Origin: Aeromonas rivipollensis
GTDB lineage: Bacteria; Pseudomonadota; Gammaproteobacteria; Enterobacterales; Aeromonadaceae
Assembly (NCBI RefSeq): GCF_010974825.1
Contig: NZ_JAAILA010000026.1
Coordinates: 1 to 64,000 of the forward strand
Length of the DNA stretch: 64,000 nucleotides
Direction of reading: 5' to 3'
Shown: positions 27,224 to 35,754 of the stretch, piece by piece
How the letters are laid out: each line of letters opens with the position of its first letter
Position numbering within the stretch: position 1 is the stretch's first letter
Notes under the pieces: model-generated
What the model saw: only the letters and a program-made list of their open reading frames with translations
The model's database searches: none
Told to the model about the DNA's origin: nothing
Program-made: the position numbers and the translations under genes

Positions 27224-28567
27224 ATGAATGCGACTGAGCTGTGGCAGCTTTCTCCCGAACAATTCAACGAGTGGCGACGGGAGAATGACTATCCATTGAT
27301 CTGGGAGTTGCTGGTGGCCTCGCTGCCCCATTTCGACGACTGGATGACAGAGCAGAAAATAGAGAAAAGCGTCATCTTCCAGATCGGCATAGCCCGCTTC
27401 ATCAGCTCGCGATCCGTGCTCAGCCTCTGCGTCTACATGAGCGACGACAAGATAAGGCTCTATGAGACCGCCTCGAGCGCGCTGGAGTCCCTGCGCAAGA
27501 GCGGCCTCGTCCGCTCCGAGACGCGCTTCGAGCCCTATGCCATGTGGCTGGCCGCCAGGCATGGCAAAGCCGAGGTGAAGCGGGTGCAGAGCCTGCTCTC
27601 CGTCTCCGAGAACAACAAGGGGGAGGCCCAGGTGCTGGGCAAGCATCGGCTGCTCAACATCGGTGGCGTCGAGCTCAAGAGCCCCATCATCTCCGGCCGT
27701 CTGCTAGACTTCACCTGCCTCGACGAGCTCTCGCTGGATGGCGCCGTCAACAACTCCAAGGTCTATCTGTGGCACTGCTCGGCCAAGGGGGTGAGGGTCA
27801 ATGGCGGGGTGATCGGGCTCGATCTGTTCGATTCCCTGCTGTGGGATCACAGGGCCTGGGCCAAGAAGCGGGAGCTGGCGCTGGAGGACGGGGTGTTTCA
27901 GGACTTCACCATAGAGTGCGAGGAGATCCGCTTTCACTCCTCCCGGGCCGTGCTGAAAAACTTCAACGTCAGTGCCAAGAACTTCGATGCCACCATGGAG
28001 CACACCAATCTGGACAAGGTGCAGGTGGTCTACAACGAGAATGGCCGGATCGATCACAACGAGGCCAGCAAGCTGTACCGCAATGCCAAGCGCATCTTCT
28101 CCAGCGTGGGGGACACCGTCGATGCCGGTGAATGCTATTACAAGGAGAAGCTGCACGAGATGAAATCCCTGGCAAGCCCGAGGGAGCTGTTCAGGGAGCG
28201 CTGGCTGCGCAGCGGCCTGATGACGAAGGGGTGGCTCTCCCTGCTGTGCTACCTCAAGTGCGCCAGCAAGTTTGTCAGCTTCATTACCTGGGGATTTGGC
28301 GAGCGGCCGATAAGAAGTCTGCTGATGTCGATGGGGGTCATATTGCTGGCGACCCTGACCTACTTCCTGGCGCCTGAGTCCGTGACCCATGGCCACCTGG
28401 GGCGTTCCCTCTACTTCAGCATAGTGACCTTCGTGACCCTGGGTTACGGCGATATCTCCCAGACTTCCTCTCCCCTCCAGTTGTTGTCGGCCATAGAGGC
28501 GTTCTGCGGCATGTTTCTGACCGGCCTCTTCCTCGCCGGCTTTGCTTCAAAGACCAAGCAGTATTGA
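27224..28567 (+). CDS. Potassium-channel-like protein with a large unrecognised N-terminal domain
   Basis: 447 aa. The C-terminal 90 residues form a two-helix channel module: TM1 (about 366-387, LLMSMGVILLATLTYFLAP), a pore helix (YFSIVTFV), selectivity filter TLGYGD (405-410) and TM2 (LSAIEAFCGMFLTGLFLAGF). This is the Ion_trans_2 type. The first 330 residues are soluble. Residues about 140-270 contain repeated short beta-type units and could be pentapeptide-repeat-like. Residues about 288-316 (EASKLYRNAKRIFSSVGDTVDAGECYYKEK) resemble the helical segment that precedes the pore in pentapeptide-repeat channels. GAGGT six bases before the ATG supports the start. It is probably a ligand-gated K+ channel; the gating signal is unknown. 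Confidence 0.75.
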   Translation: MNATELWQLSPEQFNEWRRENDYPLIWELLVASLPHFDDWMTEQKIEKSVIFQIGIARFISSRSVLSLCVYMSDDKIRLYETASSALESLRKSGLVRSETRFEPYAMWLAARHGKAEVKRVQSLLSVSENNKGEAQVLGKHRLLNIGGVELKSPIISGRLLDFTCLDELSLDGAVNNSKVYLWHCSAKGVRVNGGVIGLDLFDSLLWDHRAWAKKRELALEDGVFQDFTIECEEIRFHSSRAVLKNFNVSAKNFDATMEHTNLDKVQVVYNENGRIDHNEASKLYRNAKRIFSSVGDTVDAGECYYKEKLHEMKSLASPRELFRERWLRSGLMTKGWLSLLCYLKCASKFVSFITWGFGERPIRSLLMSMGVILLATLTYFLAPESVTHGHLGRSLYFSIVTFVTLGYGDISQTSSPLQLLSAIEAFCGMFLTGLFLAGFASKTKQY

Positions 28568-28575
28568 CGATAGCG

Positions 28576-28608
28576 CTGGCGGCGGTGCACCACTTGCCCC
28601 GCCGCCAG
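28576..28608 (+). terminator. Hairpin after the channel gene
   Basis: CTGGCGGCGG and CCGCCGCCAG as perfect 10-bp arms nine bases after the stop. There is no U-run. The remaining bases to 28805 show no gene. Confidence 0.45.
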
Positions 28609-28805
28609 GGACTGGCCAACCGCCAGAACCCGCCAGCACGGCGGGGATGGCGTTCTTCCTTGACGCACCGGCAGTGGAGCGACTTTATTTAGAGTCATGG
28701 GTCGCGCTTGCTATGGATGGCGCACCGAATGTTGCACGAGAAAAAAACAAGGGAGCGAGAGCGGTATCGACCAGTCCACAATCGAAGCAGAGAAGGAATA
28801 ACGCT

Positions 28806-29405
28806 ATGATATTGAATCACTTATGGGGATTGTATGCGCATCCTCACACCGAATGGCATACCATAGACGAGAGACATGACAGTTTCCGAAACAGTCTGAC
28901 TCATATCCTGATCGTGGCCCTTATCCCGCCCATCTGTGCCTATTATTCCGCCGTGCACATAGGTTGGAGCATTGGCGTCGGTGAGCCAATCACCCTGACC
29001 GCGAACAGCGCCCTCATGCTGTCGATCGCCATGTACGTGACGCTCATCATCGGCGTTCTCGCGCTCTCCTATCTGGTGCACTGGATGGGCCATACCTTCG
29101 GTTCGGATCCCAGCTACACGACGTCGCTAGAGCTCGCGGCCTACACCTCCACGCCGCTGTTCATGGTCGGTTTCTCCGCGTTCTTCCCGCACCTCTGGTT
29201 CATGATGATCATCGGACTCATCGGGCTCAGCTACTCGGTGTACCTGCTCTATGTGGGGGTGCCTATTCTGATGCACATCCCCAAGGAGCAGGGGTTCATC
29301 TACGCCAGCTCTGTGGTCACCGTCGGTCTGGTGCTGCTGGTCTGCGTGCTGGCAGCCACGGCCATTCTTTGGGGATCCGGCTTTGGCCCCGTGTTTACCC
29401 ATTAG
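28806..29405 (+). CDS. YIP1-family inner-membrane protein
   Basis: 199 aa with ATG 28806 (AAGGA eight bases upstream). The N-terminal cytosolic stretch NHLWGLYAHPHTEWHTIDER is the usual YIP1 entry (a W-x-x-I/L region before TM1). It is followed by five hydrophobic segments (about 36-57, 68-95, 109-130, 134-155, 166-190). Bacterial YIP1 proteins have no settled function. Another reading, a DUF1282-type YIP1 protein, amounts to the same family. It looks monocistronic. Confidence 0.8.
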   Translation: MILNHLWGLYAHPHTEWHTIDERHDSFRNSLTHILIVALIPPICAYYSAVHIGWSIGVGEPITLTANSALMLSIAMYVTLIIGVLALSYLVHWMGHTFGSDPSYTTSLELAAYTSTPLFMVGFSAFFPHLWFMMIIGLIGLSYSVYLLYVGVPILMHIPKEQGFIYASSVVTVGLVLLVCVLAATAILWGSGFGPVFTH

Positions 29406-29427
29406 CCGCTGACGAACCTGCAGAAAC

Positions 29428-29456
29428 GACAAGGGCGCCTCTATGGCGCCTTTGTC
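29428..29456 (+). terminator. Terminator of the YIP1 gene
   Basis: ACAAGGGCGCC, TCTAT, GGCGCCTTTGT shortly after the stop. Confidence 0.7.
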
Positions 29457-29530
29457 ATGGGGCTCACTCACGCTTTCTGGCCGGGTTGTGGCAACCGGAC
29501 GGAGTGAAAGCGTTGGTCGCGAGGCCGGGA

Positions 29531-29863
29531 TCAGCGCGGGTTGCCGCTGCCGATGCCAAAGGGGATTCGGTAGTCGCTGCTCTGGTCCCCCAGGCTCACT
29601 GTCAGGTTGCCCTGGGCGCGGCTCGGGATCTGCACCTGCTGAGTGCCCATCAGGTTGGCGTGGACTGAGGCCACGAGATCACCAGACTCGTCGCGTACTT
29701 CCAGCATGGGGTTGGCCTTGCCAACCATGGTCGCGCTGGCGTGCCAGTTCACGAACAATACGCCAGGGGCGGCATTGAAATCGGCAGGAACCGAAGCCTG
29801 GGCAACACCGGCAGTCATCAGGCCTGCGACGGCCAGCATCTTGATTAGGTTTTTCATGTTCAT
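29531..29863 (-). CDS. Small secreted protein (110 aa), function unknown
   Basis: Begins MNMKNLIKMLAVAGLMTAGVAQA, a Sec signal cleaved after AQA, leaving about 87 residues. The mature part is beta-rich in appearance (VLFVNWHASATMV, MLEVRDESGDLVASVHANL, NLTVSLGDQSSDYRIPF), without Cys, and is probably periplasmic or exported. GAGAG precedes the ATG. A second ATG six bases downstream would give the same mature protein. I do not recognise the family. Confidence 0.7.
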   Translation of the reverse strand: MNMKNLIKMLAVAGLMTAGVAQASVPADFNAAPGVLFVNWHASATMVGKANPMLEVRDESGDLVASVHANLMGTQQVQIPSRAQGNLTVSLGDQSSDYRIPFGIGSGNPR

Positions 29864-30089
29864 TCACTCTCTTGATTTTTATGTCATTGGCAAGGCCGGA
29901 GAGGCCCGCATCAATGCATCCTTGCAAGAGGTTATTCAAATACTATGTAGTTCTTTTACTGACATCAGACACCCTGTTTTGGGTATCCCAGCCTGGAACA
30001 ACTTGTTATTTGGCCGCTTGGCGATCCTGCCTAAGCGATGAATGCATGGTAAACAGGTCATCGCTTGGTTGTTAGCGAGATAAACTGGT
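29864..30089. other. Intergenic region with inverted repeat, no gene seen
   Basis: AT-richer than its surroundings. It holds the leader of the small secreted protein and an inverted repeat AAGCGATGA (30033-30041) / TCATCGCTT (30058-30066). No ORF with coding character. Confidence 0.4.
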
Positions 30090-30224
30090 CTAGATATTCA
30101 AAAAATATGAACAAAATGTGAAGGGTCGCCATCCCGGACCGCCAGCGTCGGAACTGCACCCGCCAGCGGCCAGCAGAACTGTTGCCGCAATGAGGCCGGC
30201 CGCCGTCTCAGTTGAGGGGATCAC
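30090..30224 (-). CDS. Possible 44-aa lipoprotein-like ORF overlapping the rhtA stop
   Basis: A GTG at 30224 overlaps the rhtA stop (GTGA). The frame reads VIPSTETAAGLIAATVLLAAGGC, a lipobox-like LAAGGC after a hydrophobic run, then a short tail ending FLNI. It has no positive charge at the N-terminus and no independent ribosome site, which argue against it. It could be a chance frame through the 3' untranslated region. Confidence 0.22.
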   Translation of the reverse strand: MIPSTETAAGLIAATVLLAAGGCSSDAGGPGWRPFTFCSYFLNI

Positions 30225-31087
30225 GCCGGGTCGGCGCGCCGTCGTCCCCCATGCCAGGTGGTGCCCATCGAAGCGGTTATGATGGCGGCTATTCCCAGCC
30301 ACTGGGACGGGGGCAGTTGCTCTCCCAGCAACAGCAACCCCATCAGGGCGCCCATGGCGGGTTCGCCGCTGGTCAGTATGCCGTAGCTCTTGAGCGGCAA
30401 CCGGCGCAGGGCAAACATCTCGAGGGAGTAGGGGATGGCACTCGAGAGCAGCCCCACCCCCGCTATGGTCAGCACCAGGGGGAGGGTGAAGCTGGCCTCG
30501 CTCGCCCCGCCGAGGCCGAAGGGCAGTACCAGCAGGGTTCCCACCCACATGCCAAGGGCCGGGGCTTGCGCCCCCAGCAAGGCACCGGCCCGCTTGCCGG
30601 TCAGCATATAGAGCCCCCAGAACACGCCGGCACCGAGGGCCAGTGCGGCCCCCAGGGGATCTATGGCCTGTTCGGCGGCCCGCAGCGGCAGCAGCAACAG
30701 CAGACCGACGATGGCCAGCGCCAGCCAGATGAAGTCTTCCCGGTGGCGGGAGCTGAGCAGCGCCACCGTCAGTGGACCTATGAACTCGATGGCCAGCGCC
30801 ACGCCGAGGGGAATGCGCTCTATGGCCAGATAGAAGAGCAGGTTCATGGCTCCCAGCGAGAGTCCGTAAGGGATGGCCCCCAGCAGGGTGCGTCTGTCGA
30901 GTGGCGCTCGCCAGACTCTAAACACCAGGGAGAGGAGGAGGGCGGCACATCCCAGCCGGAACAAGGTGGTGCCGGCGGCTCCGATCAAGGGAAACAGCGA
31001 CTTGGCCAGGGAGGCGCCGAGGGTGATCGACAGCATGGCGAGCATGACCGCCAGCAGGGAGGAGAGGGCTGTGGTGGTCGGTGGCAT
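30221..31087 (-). CDS. rhtA: Threonine/homoserine exporter, EamA (DMT) family
   Basis: 288 aa, colinear with E. coli RhtA. Shared blocks are ITLGASLAKSLFPLIGAAGTTLFRL, YGLSLGAMNLLFYLAIERIPLGVALAIEFIGPL split over TM3-4, and SSAIPYSLEMFALRRLP. Ten membrane helices in two EamA repeats. It exports threonine, homoserine and related amino acids. ATG 31087 is preferred to TTG 31096. It is divergent from an Lrp/AsnC regulator over about 106 bp; Lrp-type control of amino-acid exporters is common, so regulation by the neighbour is likely. Confidence 0.88.
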   Translation of the reverse strand: MPPTTTALSSLLAVMLAMLSITLGASLAKSLFPLIGAAGTTLFRLGCAALLLSLVFRVWRAPLDRRTLLGAIPYGLSLGAMNLLFYLAIERIPLGVALAIEFIGPLTVALLSSRHREDFIWLALAIVGLLLLLPLRAAEQAIDPLGAALALGAGVFWGLYMLTGKRAGALLGAQAPALGMWVGTLLVLPFGLGGASEASFTLPLVLTIAGVGLLSSAIPYSLEMFALRRLPLKSYGILTSGEPAMGALMGLLLLGEQLPPSQWLGIAAIITASMGTTWHGGRRRADPA

Positions 31088-31193
31088 CTTGTTCAAACCT
31101 GAGCAGGGAGGGGGAAGTAAAATATATCTGGCGATAGCCGTAATTTCGGTCTAAAACTGGCCCCACTCGATAATTTTTATCTCCTTATCCCCC

Positions 31194-31652
31194 ATGACCG
31201 ACAAGTTCGATCTGCTCATCCTGGCCGAGCTGCAGCAGGATGCCCGTCTGCCCATTCCAGAGCTGGCCCACAGGGTCGGCCTCTCGGCGCCCGCCTGTTA
31301 CCGCCGTGTCCGGGCGCTGCGGGAGGCGGGACTTATAGAGCGGGAGGTGGCGCTGGTGGCACCGGCGACCATGGGCTGGCCCATCACCATGCTGGTGCTC
31401 GTCACCCTGGAGCGGGATCATGGCCGTATCGTCGATGAGATGATTGCCTGCCTGAAGGGGGAGCCTGAGGTCATGGACCTCTGGTATGTGACGGGTGAGC
31501 AGGACTTCGTGCTGCAGGTGGCCGCGCGGGACATGCAGAGCTACGAGCAGTTCACCCGGCGGGTGCTGCATGCCAGGGAGCAGGTGCGCAGCTTCAAGAC
31601 CCTGGTGGTCATGGGGCAGCACAAGCGCTGCGGGGCCTTGTTGCCAGCCTGA
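31194..31652 (+). CDS. Lrp/AsnC-family transcriptional regulator
   Basis: 152 aa. N-terminal HTH DKFDLLILAELQQDARLPIPELAHRVGLSAPACYRRVRALREAGLIER, then the RAM/AsnC ligand domain (about 65-150) with DLWYVTGEQDFVLQVAARDM. It senses amino acids as a dimer or octamer. It is divergent from rhtA, its likely target. Confidence 0.93.
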   Translation: MTDKFDLLILAELQQDARLPIPELAHRVGLSAPACYRRVRALREAGLIEREVALVAPATMGWPITMLVLVTLERDHGRIVDEMIACLKGEPEVMDLWYVTGEQDFVLQVAARDMQSYEQFTRRVLHAREQVRSFKTLVVMGQHKRCGALLPA

Positions 31653-31778
31653 GGTGGGGAATTCGTTGCGGGGTCGTGCCTGCACACCATTGGCAGGCTG
31701 TCGTGAACAAGAGTGGTTTGCAGGTCTTGGCCACAGGGCCGAGTACAAGCCGGGGCAGTATTAGCTGCCCCGGTCGTG

Positions 31779-32393
31779 TCAGATCTCCGCCAGCTCCTGC
31801 GCCGTCATGGGGCGCAACACCCGACAAGGGTTGCCGACCGCGACCACCCCCGCCGGAATATCCCTGGTGACCACGGATCCCGCCCCTATGACGCTGTTGT
31901 CCCCTATGGTGACACCCGGGCAGATGACGGTGCTGCCCCCTATCCAGACGTTGTTGCCGATGCGCACCGGCTTGCCGAACTCGACCCCCGCCACCCGGGG
32001 CGCTACCGCCACCGGATGGGCGGCTGTGTAGATCTGCACCCCGGGGGCCAGCAGCACGTTGTCACCAATGTGCACCTCGCACACGTCGAGGATGGTGCAG
32101 TTGACGTTGGCGTAGAAGTTCTCCCCCACGAAGATGTTGGCGCCATAGTCGCAGAAGAATGGCGGGTTGATGGCGCACAGATCGCCTCGGCCGCCGAGCA
32201 GATCATGGAGCAGGGCATCCCGCTCCGGCTTCTCCTGCCAGTTGGTGTTGAAGCTGTGATAGAGGCTGCGGCAGCGCTCGCGTGCCGCCTTCAGCTCGGG
32301 GTGGCCCGCATCATAGGGCTCTCCCGCCACCATCTTCTGCCATTCGGGGCAGCGCTCGGCTGCCCGCGGCGCTGTGATTGTCTTAGTCATCAT
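31779..32393 (-). CDS. maa: Sugar O-acetyltransferase, maltose acetyltransferase-like
   Basis: 204 aa. N-terminal Mac domain (MVAGEPYDAGHPELKAARERCRSLYHSFN), then a left-handed beta-helix of hexapeptide repeats (IFVGENFYANVNCTILDVCEVHIGDN, VWIGGSTVICPGVTIGDNSVIGAGSVV). The catalytic His is in YTAAHPV. It transfers acetyl from acetyl-CoA to the 6-position of glucose or maltose-type sugars. Its ATG overlaps the treC stop by four bases (ATGA), so it is co-translated with the trehalose genes and may relieve sugar overload. The symbol rests on family resemblance. Confidence 0.88.
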   Translation of the reverse strand: MMTKTITAPRAAERCPEWQKMVAGEPYDAGHPELKAARERCRSLYHSFNTNWQEKPERDALLHDLLGGRGDLCAINPPFFCDYGANIFVGENFYANVNCTILDVCEVHIGDNVLLAPGVQIYTAAHPVAVAPRVAGVEFGKPVRIGNNVWIGGSTVICPGVTIGDNSVIGAGSVVTRDIPAGVVAVGNPCRVLRPMTAQELAEI

Positions 32394-34054
32394 TGCTCCA
32401 TCAGCCAGATCAGGGATTCATAAGGACGCAGCTCGCAGGATTGCGGCTGGGCCGGGCTATCGGGGTAGTTGCCAAGCAGCAGGCGACCCTCGTCACCGGC
32501 CAGCTCGGCGGGCAGCTCGAAAGTCACAGACCTGCCGTAGAAGTTGCTCACCACCAGCAGGGTCTGACCGCCGGCGCTGCGGCTATAGGCCCAGATCTGC
32601 GGGTGCCCCGCCAGCAGCTCCTGATAATCCCCCTGGGTGAAGATGGGATGATCCTTGCGCAGCCGGATCAGATCCCGGTAGTGCCAGAACACCGAGTTCT
32701 GGTCGGCCAGCGCCGCCTCGGCGTTGATCTCGGGGTAATTGGCGGCGGGTTTCAGCCAGGGCATCCCGTTCGTGAAGCCTGCGTTGGGGGCGGCGCTCCA
32801 CTGCATGGGGGTGCGGGAGTTGTCCCGGGACTTGGCGCCGAGAATGGCCAGGATCTCGGCATCCTCCATCCCTTCGGCTTGCTTGATGGCGAAGATGTTG
32901 CGGCTCTCCACATCCTGATAGTCGTCGATGCACTGATAGCCGGGATTGGTCATGCCAATCTCCTCCCCCTGATAGATGTAGGGGGTGCCCTGCAACCCGT
33001 GCAAGGTGCTGGCCAGCATCTTGGCGGCGACAACCCTATGTTCGCCCTCGTTGCCGAAGCGGGAGACGATGCGCGGCTGGTCGTGGTTGCACCAGAAGAG
33101 TGCCGACCACCCCTTGCCGTGCATGCCGCTCTGCCAGTGGTTGAAGATGCGCTTGAGTTCGAGGAAATCGAACGGCGCCTTGGTCCACTTGTCGCCATTG
33201 GGGTAATCCACCTTGAGGTGGTGGAAGTTGAACACCATGGAGAGCTCTGAGCCATCAAGGGCACCATAGCGCTGGCAGTGTTCCAGGCTGGTGGAGGACA
33301 TCTCCCCCACCGTCATGGCCCCCACGGGAGCGAAGACGTCGCGGCTCACATCCTGCAGAAATTCGTGGATGCGTGGCCCGTCGGTGTAGAAGCGGCGGCC
33401 ATCCCCCGCCTCGTCGCTCGGGAAGCGCTGATCCTTGGAGATGAGGTTGATGACGTCGAGACGGAAACCGTCGACCCCCTTCTTCGCCCAGAAGTGGATG
33501 ATCTTTTTGACCTCGGCGCGCACCGCCGGGTTTTCCCAGTTGAGGTCCGCCTGCTCGCGGGCGAACAGGTGCAGATAGTACTGGCCGGTGGCCGGGTCCA
33601 GCTCCCAGGCGCTGCCGCCAAATTTGGACTGCCAGTTGTTGGGCACGCCGCCTTCCACCGGATCTTTCCAGATGTAGTAGTCGCGGTAGGGGCTGTTCTT
33701 GTCCCCCAGCGCCGACTTGAACCAGGCGTGCTCGGTGGAGGTGTGGTTGACCACTATGTCCATCACGATGCGGATGTCGCGCTCGTGGGCGGCCGCCAGC
33801 AGCGCCTCGAAATCGCTCATGGTGCCGTAGGCCGGGTCTATGGCCAGGTAGTCGGCGATGTCGTAGCCGTTGTCCACCTGGGGGGAGACGTAGACCGGGG
33901 TCAGCCAGAGGGCATCGACGCCTAGGGTCTTGAGGTAGTCGAGGCGGGCCATGATCCCCTTGAGATCGCCGGTGCCGCGGGCGGCGGAATCCTGAAAGCT
34001 CTTGGGGTAGATCTGGTAAATCACGGCGCTTTGCCACCAGGGGGTCTGTGTCAT
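32390..34054 (-). CDS. treC: Trehalose-6-phosphate hydrolase (alpha,alpha-phosphotrehalase)
   Basis: 554 aa, GH13. It splits cytosolic trehalose-6-phosphate to glucose and glucose-6-phosphate. It aligns with E. coli TreC throughout (WWQSAVIYQIYPKSFQDSAARGTGDLKGI; VNHTSTEHAWF; GFRLDVINLISKD with the nucleophile Asp; MTVGEMSS with the acid/base Glu; WCNHDQPRIVSRFG). ATG 34054 (MTQTPWW) matches the family start; ATG 34069 is possible. It is downstream of treB, separated by an intercistronic hairpin, and upstream of the overlapping acetyltransferase gene. Confidence 0.96.
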   Translation of the reverse strand: MTQTPWWQSAVIYQIYPKSFQDSAARGTGDLKGIMARLDYLKTLGVDALWLTPVYVSPQVDNGYDIADYLAIDPAYGTMSDFEALLAAAHERDIRIVMDIVVNHTSTEHAWFKSALGDKNSPYRDYYIWKDPVEGGVPNNWQSKFGGSAWELDPATGQYYLHLFAREQADLNWENPAVRAEVKKIIHFWAKKGVDGFRLDVINLISKDQRFPSDEAGDGRRFYTDGPRIHEFLQDVSRDVFAPVGAMTVGEMSSTSLEHCQRYGALDGSELSMVFNFHHLKVDYPNGDKWTKAPFDFLELKRIFNHWQSGMHGKGWSALFWCNHDQPRIVSRFGNEGEHRVVAAKMLASTLHGLQGTPYIYQGEEIGMTNPGYQCIDDYQDVESRNIFAIKQAEGMEDAEILAILGAKSRDNSRTPMQWSAAPNAGFTNGMPWLKPAANYPEINAEAALADQNSVFWHYRDLIRLRKDHPIFTQGDYQELLAGHPQIWAYSRSAGGQTLLVVSNFYGRSVTFELPAELAGDEGRLLLGNYPDSPAQPQSCELRPYESLIWLMEQ

Positions 34055-34096
34055 GGTTGGATCGCTCATTGGTTGAAACTGGGTTGAACAGGCCAA

Positions 34097-34123
34097 TAAA
34101 AAGGGCGGAGCCTGGGCTCCGCC
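34097..34123 (-). terminator. Intercistronic terminator-like hairpin between treB and treC
   Basis: On the minus strand GGCGGAGCC-CA-GGCTCCGCC followed by CTTTTTATT. It would partly terminate after treB and set the treB:treC ratio, or protect the treB 3' end. Confidence 0.7.
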
Positions 34124-34136
34124 GATGTCTTGGGGA

Positions 34137-35567
34137 TCAGGCGGTGGCCAGATCCAGCTTGCCGGCCGCCTGCTGGCGTTTGTAGACCAGCAGGGTCAGC
34201 ACCACGGGCACCACTATGGCCACCAGCATGGCGACGGCGTAGATGGCCCAGTACTGGGGCTGGATGGAGAGGATGCCCGGCAGGCCGCCCACCCCGATGC
34301 CGTTGGCCATCACGCCGCTGAAGCCGCAGATGAGGGCCGCGAGGCTGGAGCCCACCATGGCGCACAGCATGGGGAACTTGTACTTGAGGTTGATGCCGTA
34401 CATGGCCGGCTCGGTCACGCCCAGGTAGGCGGAGATGGCGGCCGGGACCGAGATCTCCCGTTCGTTCTCCTTGCGGCTGATAAGGATGATACCGACGACC
34501 GCCGAGGCCTGGGCGATATTGGAGAGCGCGATCAGCGGCCAGATGGGGGTGCCTCCCATGCTCTGCATCAGCTGCAGATCCACCGCGTTGGTGGTGTGGT
34601 GGATGCCGGTGATGACCAGGGGCGCATAGAGGAAGCCGAACAGGGCGGCGCCTATGGGGGCAAAGGACCCTGTCATGGCGGCCTTGGCGGCAAAGCCGAC
34701 GCCCTCACCAATCCAGCGACCGAAGGGGCCGATGAAGGCGTGGGCCACTATCACCGCCAGCAGCAGGGAGATGAAGGGCACTATCACCAGGTAGAGGTAG
34801 GCCGGAATGATGCGCTTGAGGCTGGTTTCCACCCAGGCCAGGAAGACACCCGCCAGCAGGGCCGGAATGACCTGGGCCTGATAGCCGACCTTCTGGATGA
34901 CGAAGAGGCCGAAGTCCCACACTTCCGGGGTTTGCTGACCTATGCCGTAGGCATTCATCAGCTGCGGCGAGACGAGGGTGATACCCAGCACTATGCCGAG
35001 GATCTCGGATCCCCCCATCTTCTTCACCGCAGACCAGCAGACGCCCACCGGCAGGAAGTGGAAGATGGCCTCACCCAGCAGCCAGAGGAAGGCGTGGACC
35101 TGGGCCCAGAACTGGCTGATCTCCACCAGGGTATGGGTCCCGTCGTCGAACATCTTGATGTCGCCGATGACGTTGCGAAAACCCAGGATCAGGCCGCCGG
35201 TGATGATGGCGGGCAGCAGGGGCACGAAGATCTCCGCCAGGTGGGAGATGCCGCGCTCCAGCGGATTCATGTTGTGGCGGGCCGCCTGCTTGGCGGCATC
35301 CTTGCTGGCGCCGCTCACCCCGATCTCCTCGGTGAGCGCCTTGTACCACTGATCCACCTCGTTGCCGATCACCACCTGGAACTGACCGCCCTGGGTGAAG
35401 CTGCCCTTCACCGCCGGTATGGTCTCGATGGCCTTGGGATCGGCCTTGGCCGGATCGGCCAGCACGAACCTGAGCCGGGTCAGGCAGTGGCTGACTGTGG
35501 TGATGTTGTCCTTGCCGCCGATCCGTTCGATCAGCTGTGCCAGATGCTGTGTGTTGACTTTTGACAT
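34137..35567 (-). CDS. treB: PTS trehalose transporter subunit IIBC
   Basis: 476 aa. The N-terminal IIB domain (1-90) has the phosphorylated Cys28 in SHCLTRLRF. A IIC domain of the glucose/sucrose superfamily follows (about 105-470), with GLILGFRNVIGD, GFLYAPLVITGIHHTTNAVDLQL and EPAMYGINLKYKFP. No IIA domain is fused, so EIIA-Glc (Crr) must supply phosphate, as in E. coli. It imports and phosphorylates trehalose at the inner membrane. The upstream 187 bp hold TreR-like operators. Confidence 0.96.
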   Translation of the reverse strand: MSKVNTQHLAQLIERIGGKDNITTVSHCLTRLRFVLADPAKADPKAIETIPAVKGSFTQGGQFQVVIGNEVDQWYKALTEEIGVSGASKDAAKQAARHNMNPLERGISHLAEIFVPLLPAIITGGLILGFRNVIGDIKMFDDGTHTLVEISQFWAQVHAFLWLLGEAIFHFLPVGVCWSAVKKMGGSEILGIVLGITLVSPQLMNAYGIGQQTPEVWDFGLFVIQKVGYQAQVIPALLAGVFLAWVETSLKRIIPAYLYLVIVPFISLLLAVIVAHAFIGPFGRWIGEGVGFAAKAAMTGSFAPIGAALFGFLYAPLVITGIHHTTNAVDLQLMQSMGGTPIWPLIALSNIAQASAVVGIILISRKENEREISVPAAISAYLGVTEPAMYGINLKYKFPMLCAMVGSSLAALICGFSGVMANGIGVGGLPGILSIQPQYWAIYAVAMLVAIVVPVVLTLLVYKRQQAAGKLDLATA

Positions 35568-35634
35568 GAGCCTTCCCTCTGTGACTCGATGAATAATGGT
35601 CGTTTCTTTGCCGGCTGGCCAATGACCGCCCGCT

Positions 35635-35652
35635 TATTGGTATCGTTCCCAA
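35635..35652. promoter_or_regulatory. Imperfect TreR-like operator
   Basis: ATTGGTATCGTTCCCAAT, a degenerate dyad (14 of 18 positions symmetric) sharing GTTCCCAAT with the perfect site 31 bp away. Both lie upstream of treB. Confidence 0.55.
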
Positions 35653-35681
35653 TCAGCATGAAGCCAGCGGCCTACATCAGC

Positions 35682-35700
35682 AATGGGAACGTTCCCAATT
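35682..35700. promoter_or_regulatory. TreR-type operator upstream of treB
   Basis: TGGGAACGTTCCCA (35684-35697) is a perfect 14-bp palindrome, extended to ATGGGAACGTTCCCAAT-like flanks, with the CG centre typical of LacI-family operators. It lies between treR and treB. Confidence 0.8.
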
Positions 35701-35754
35701 CGTGGCGGTGGTCACAAAAAGTGCAAAACGCCGATAATGAGAGGAAAAGATAGA

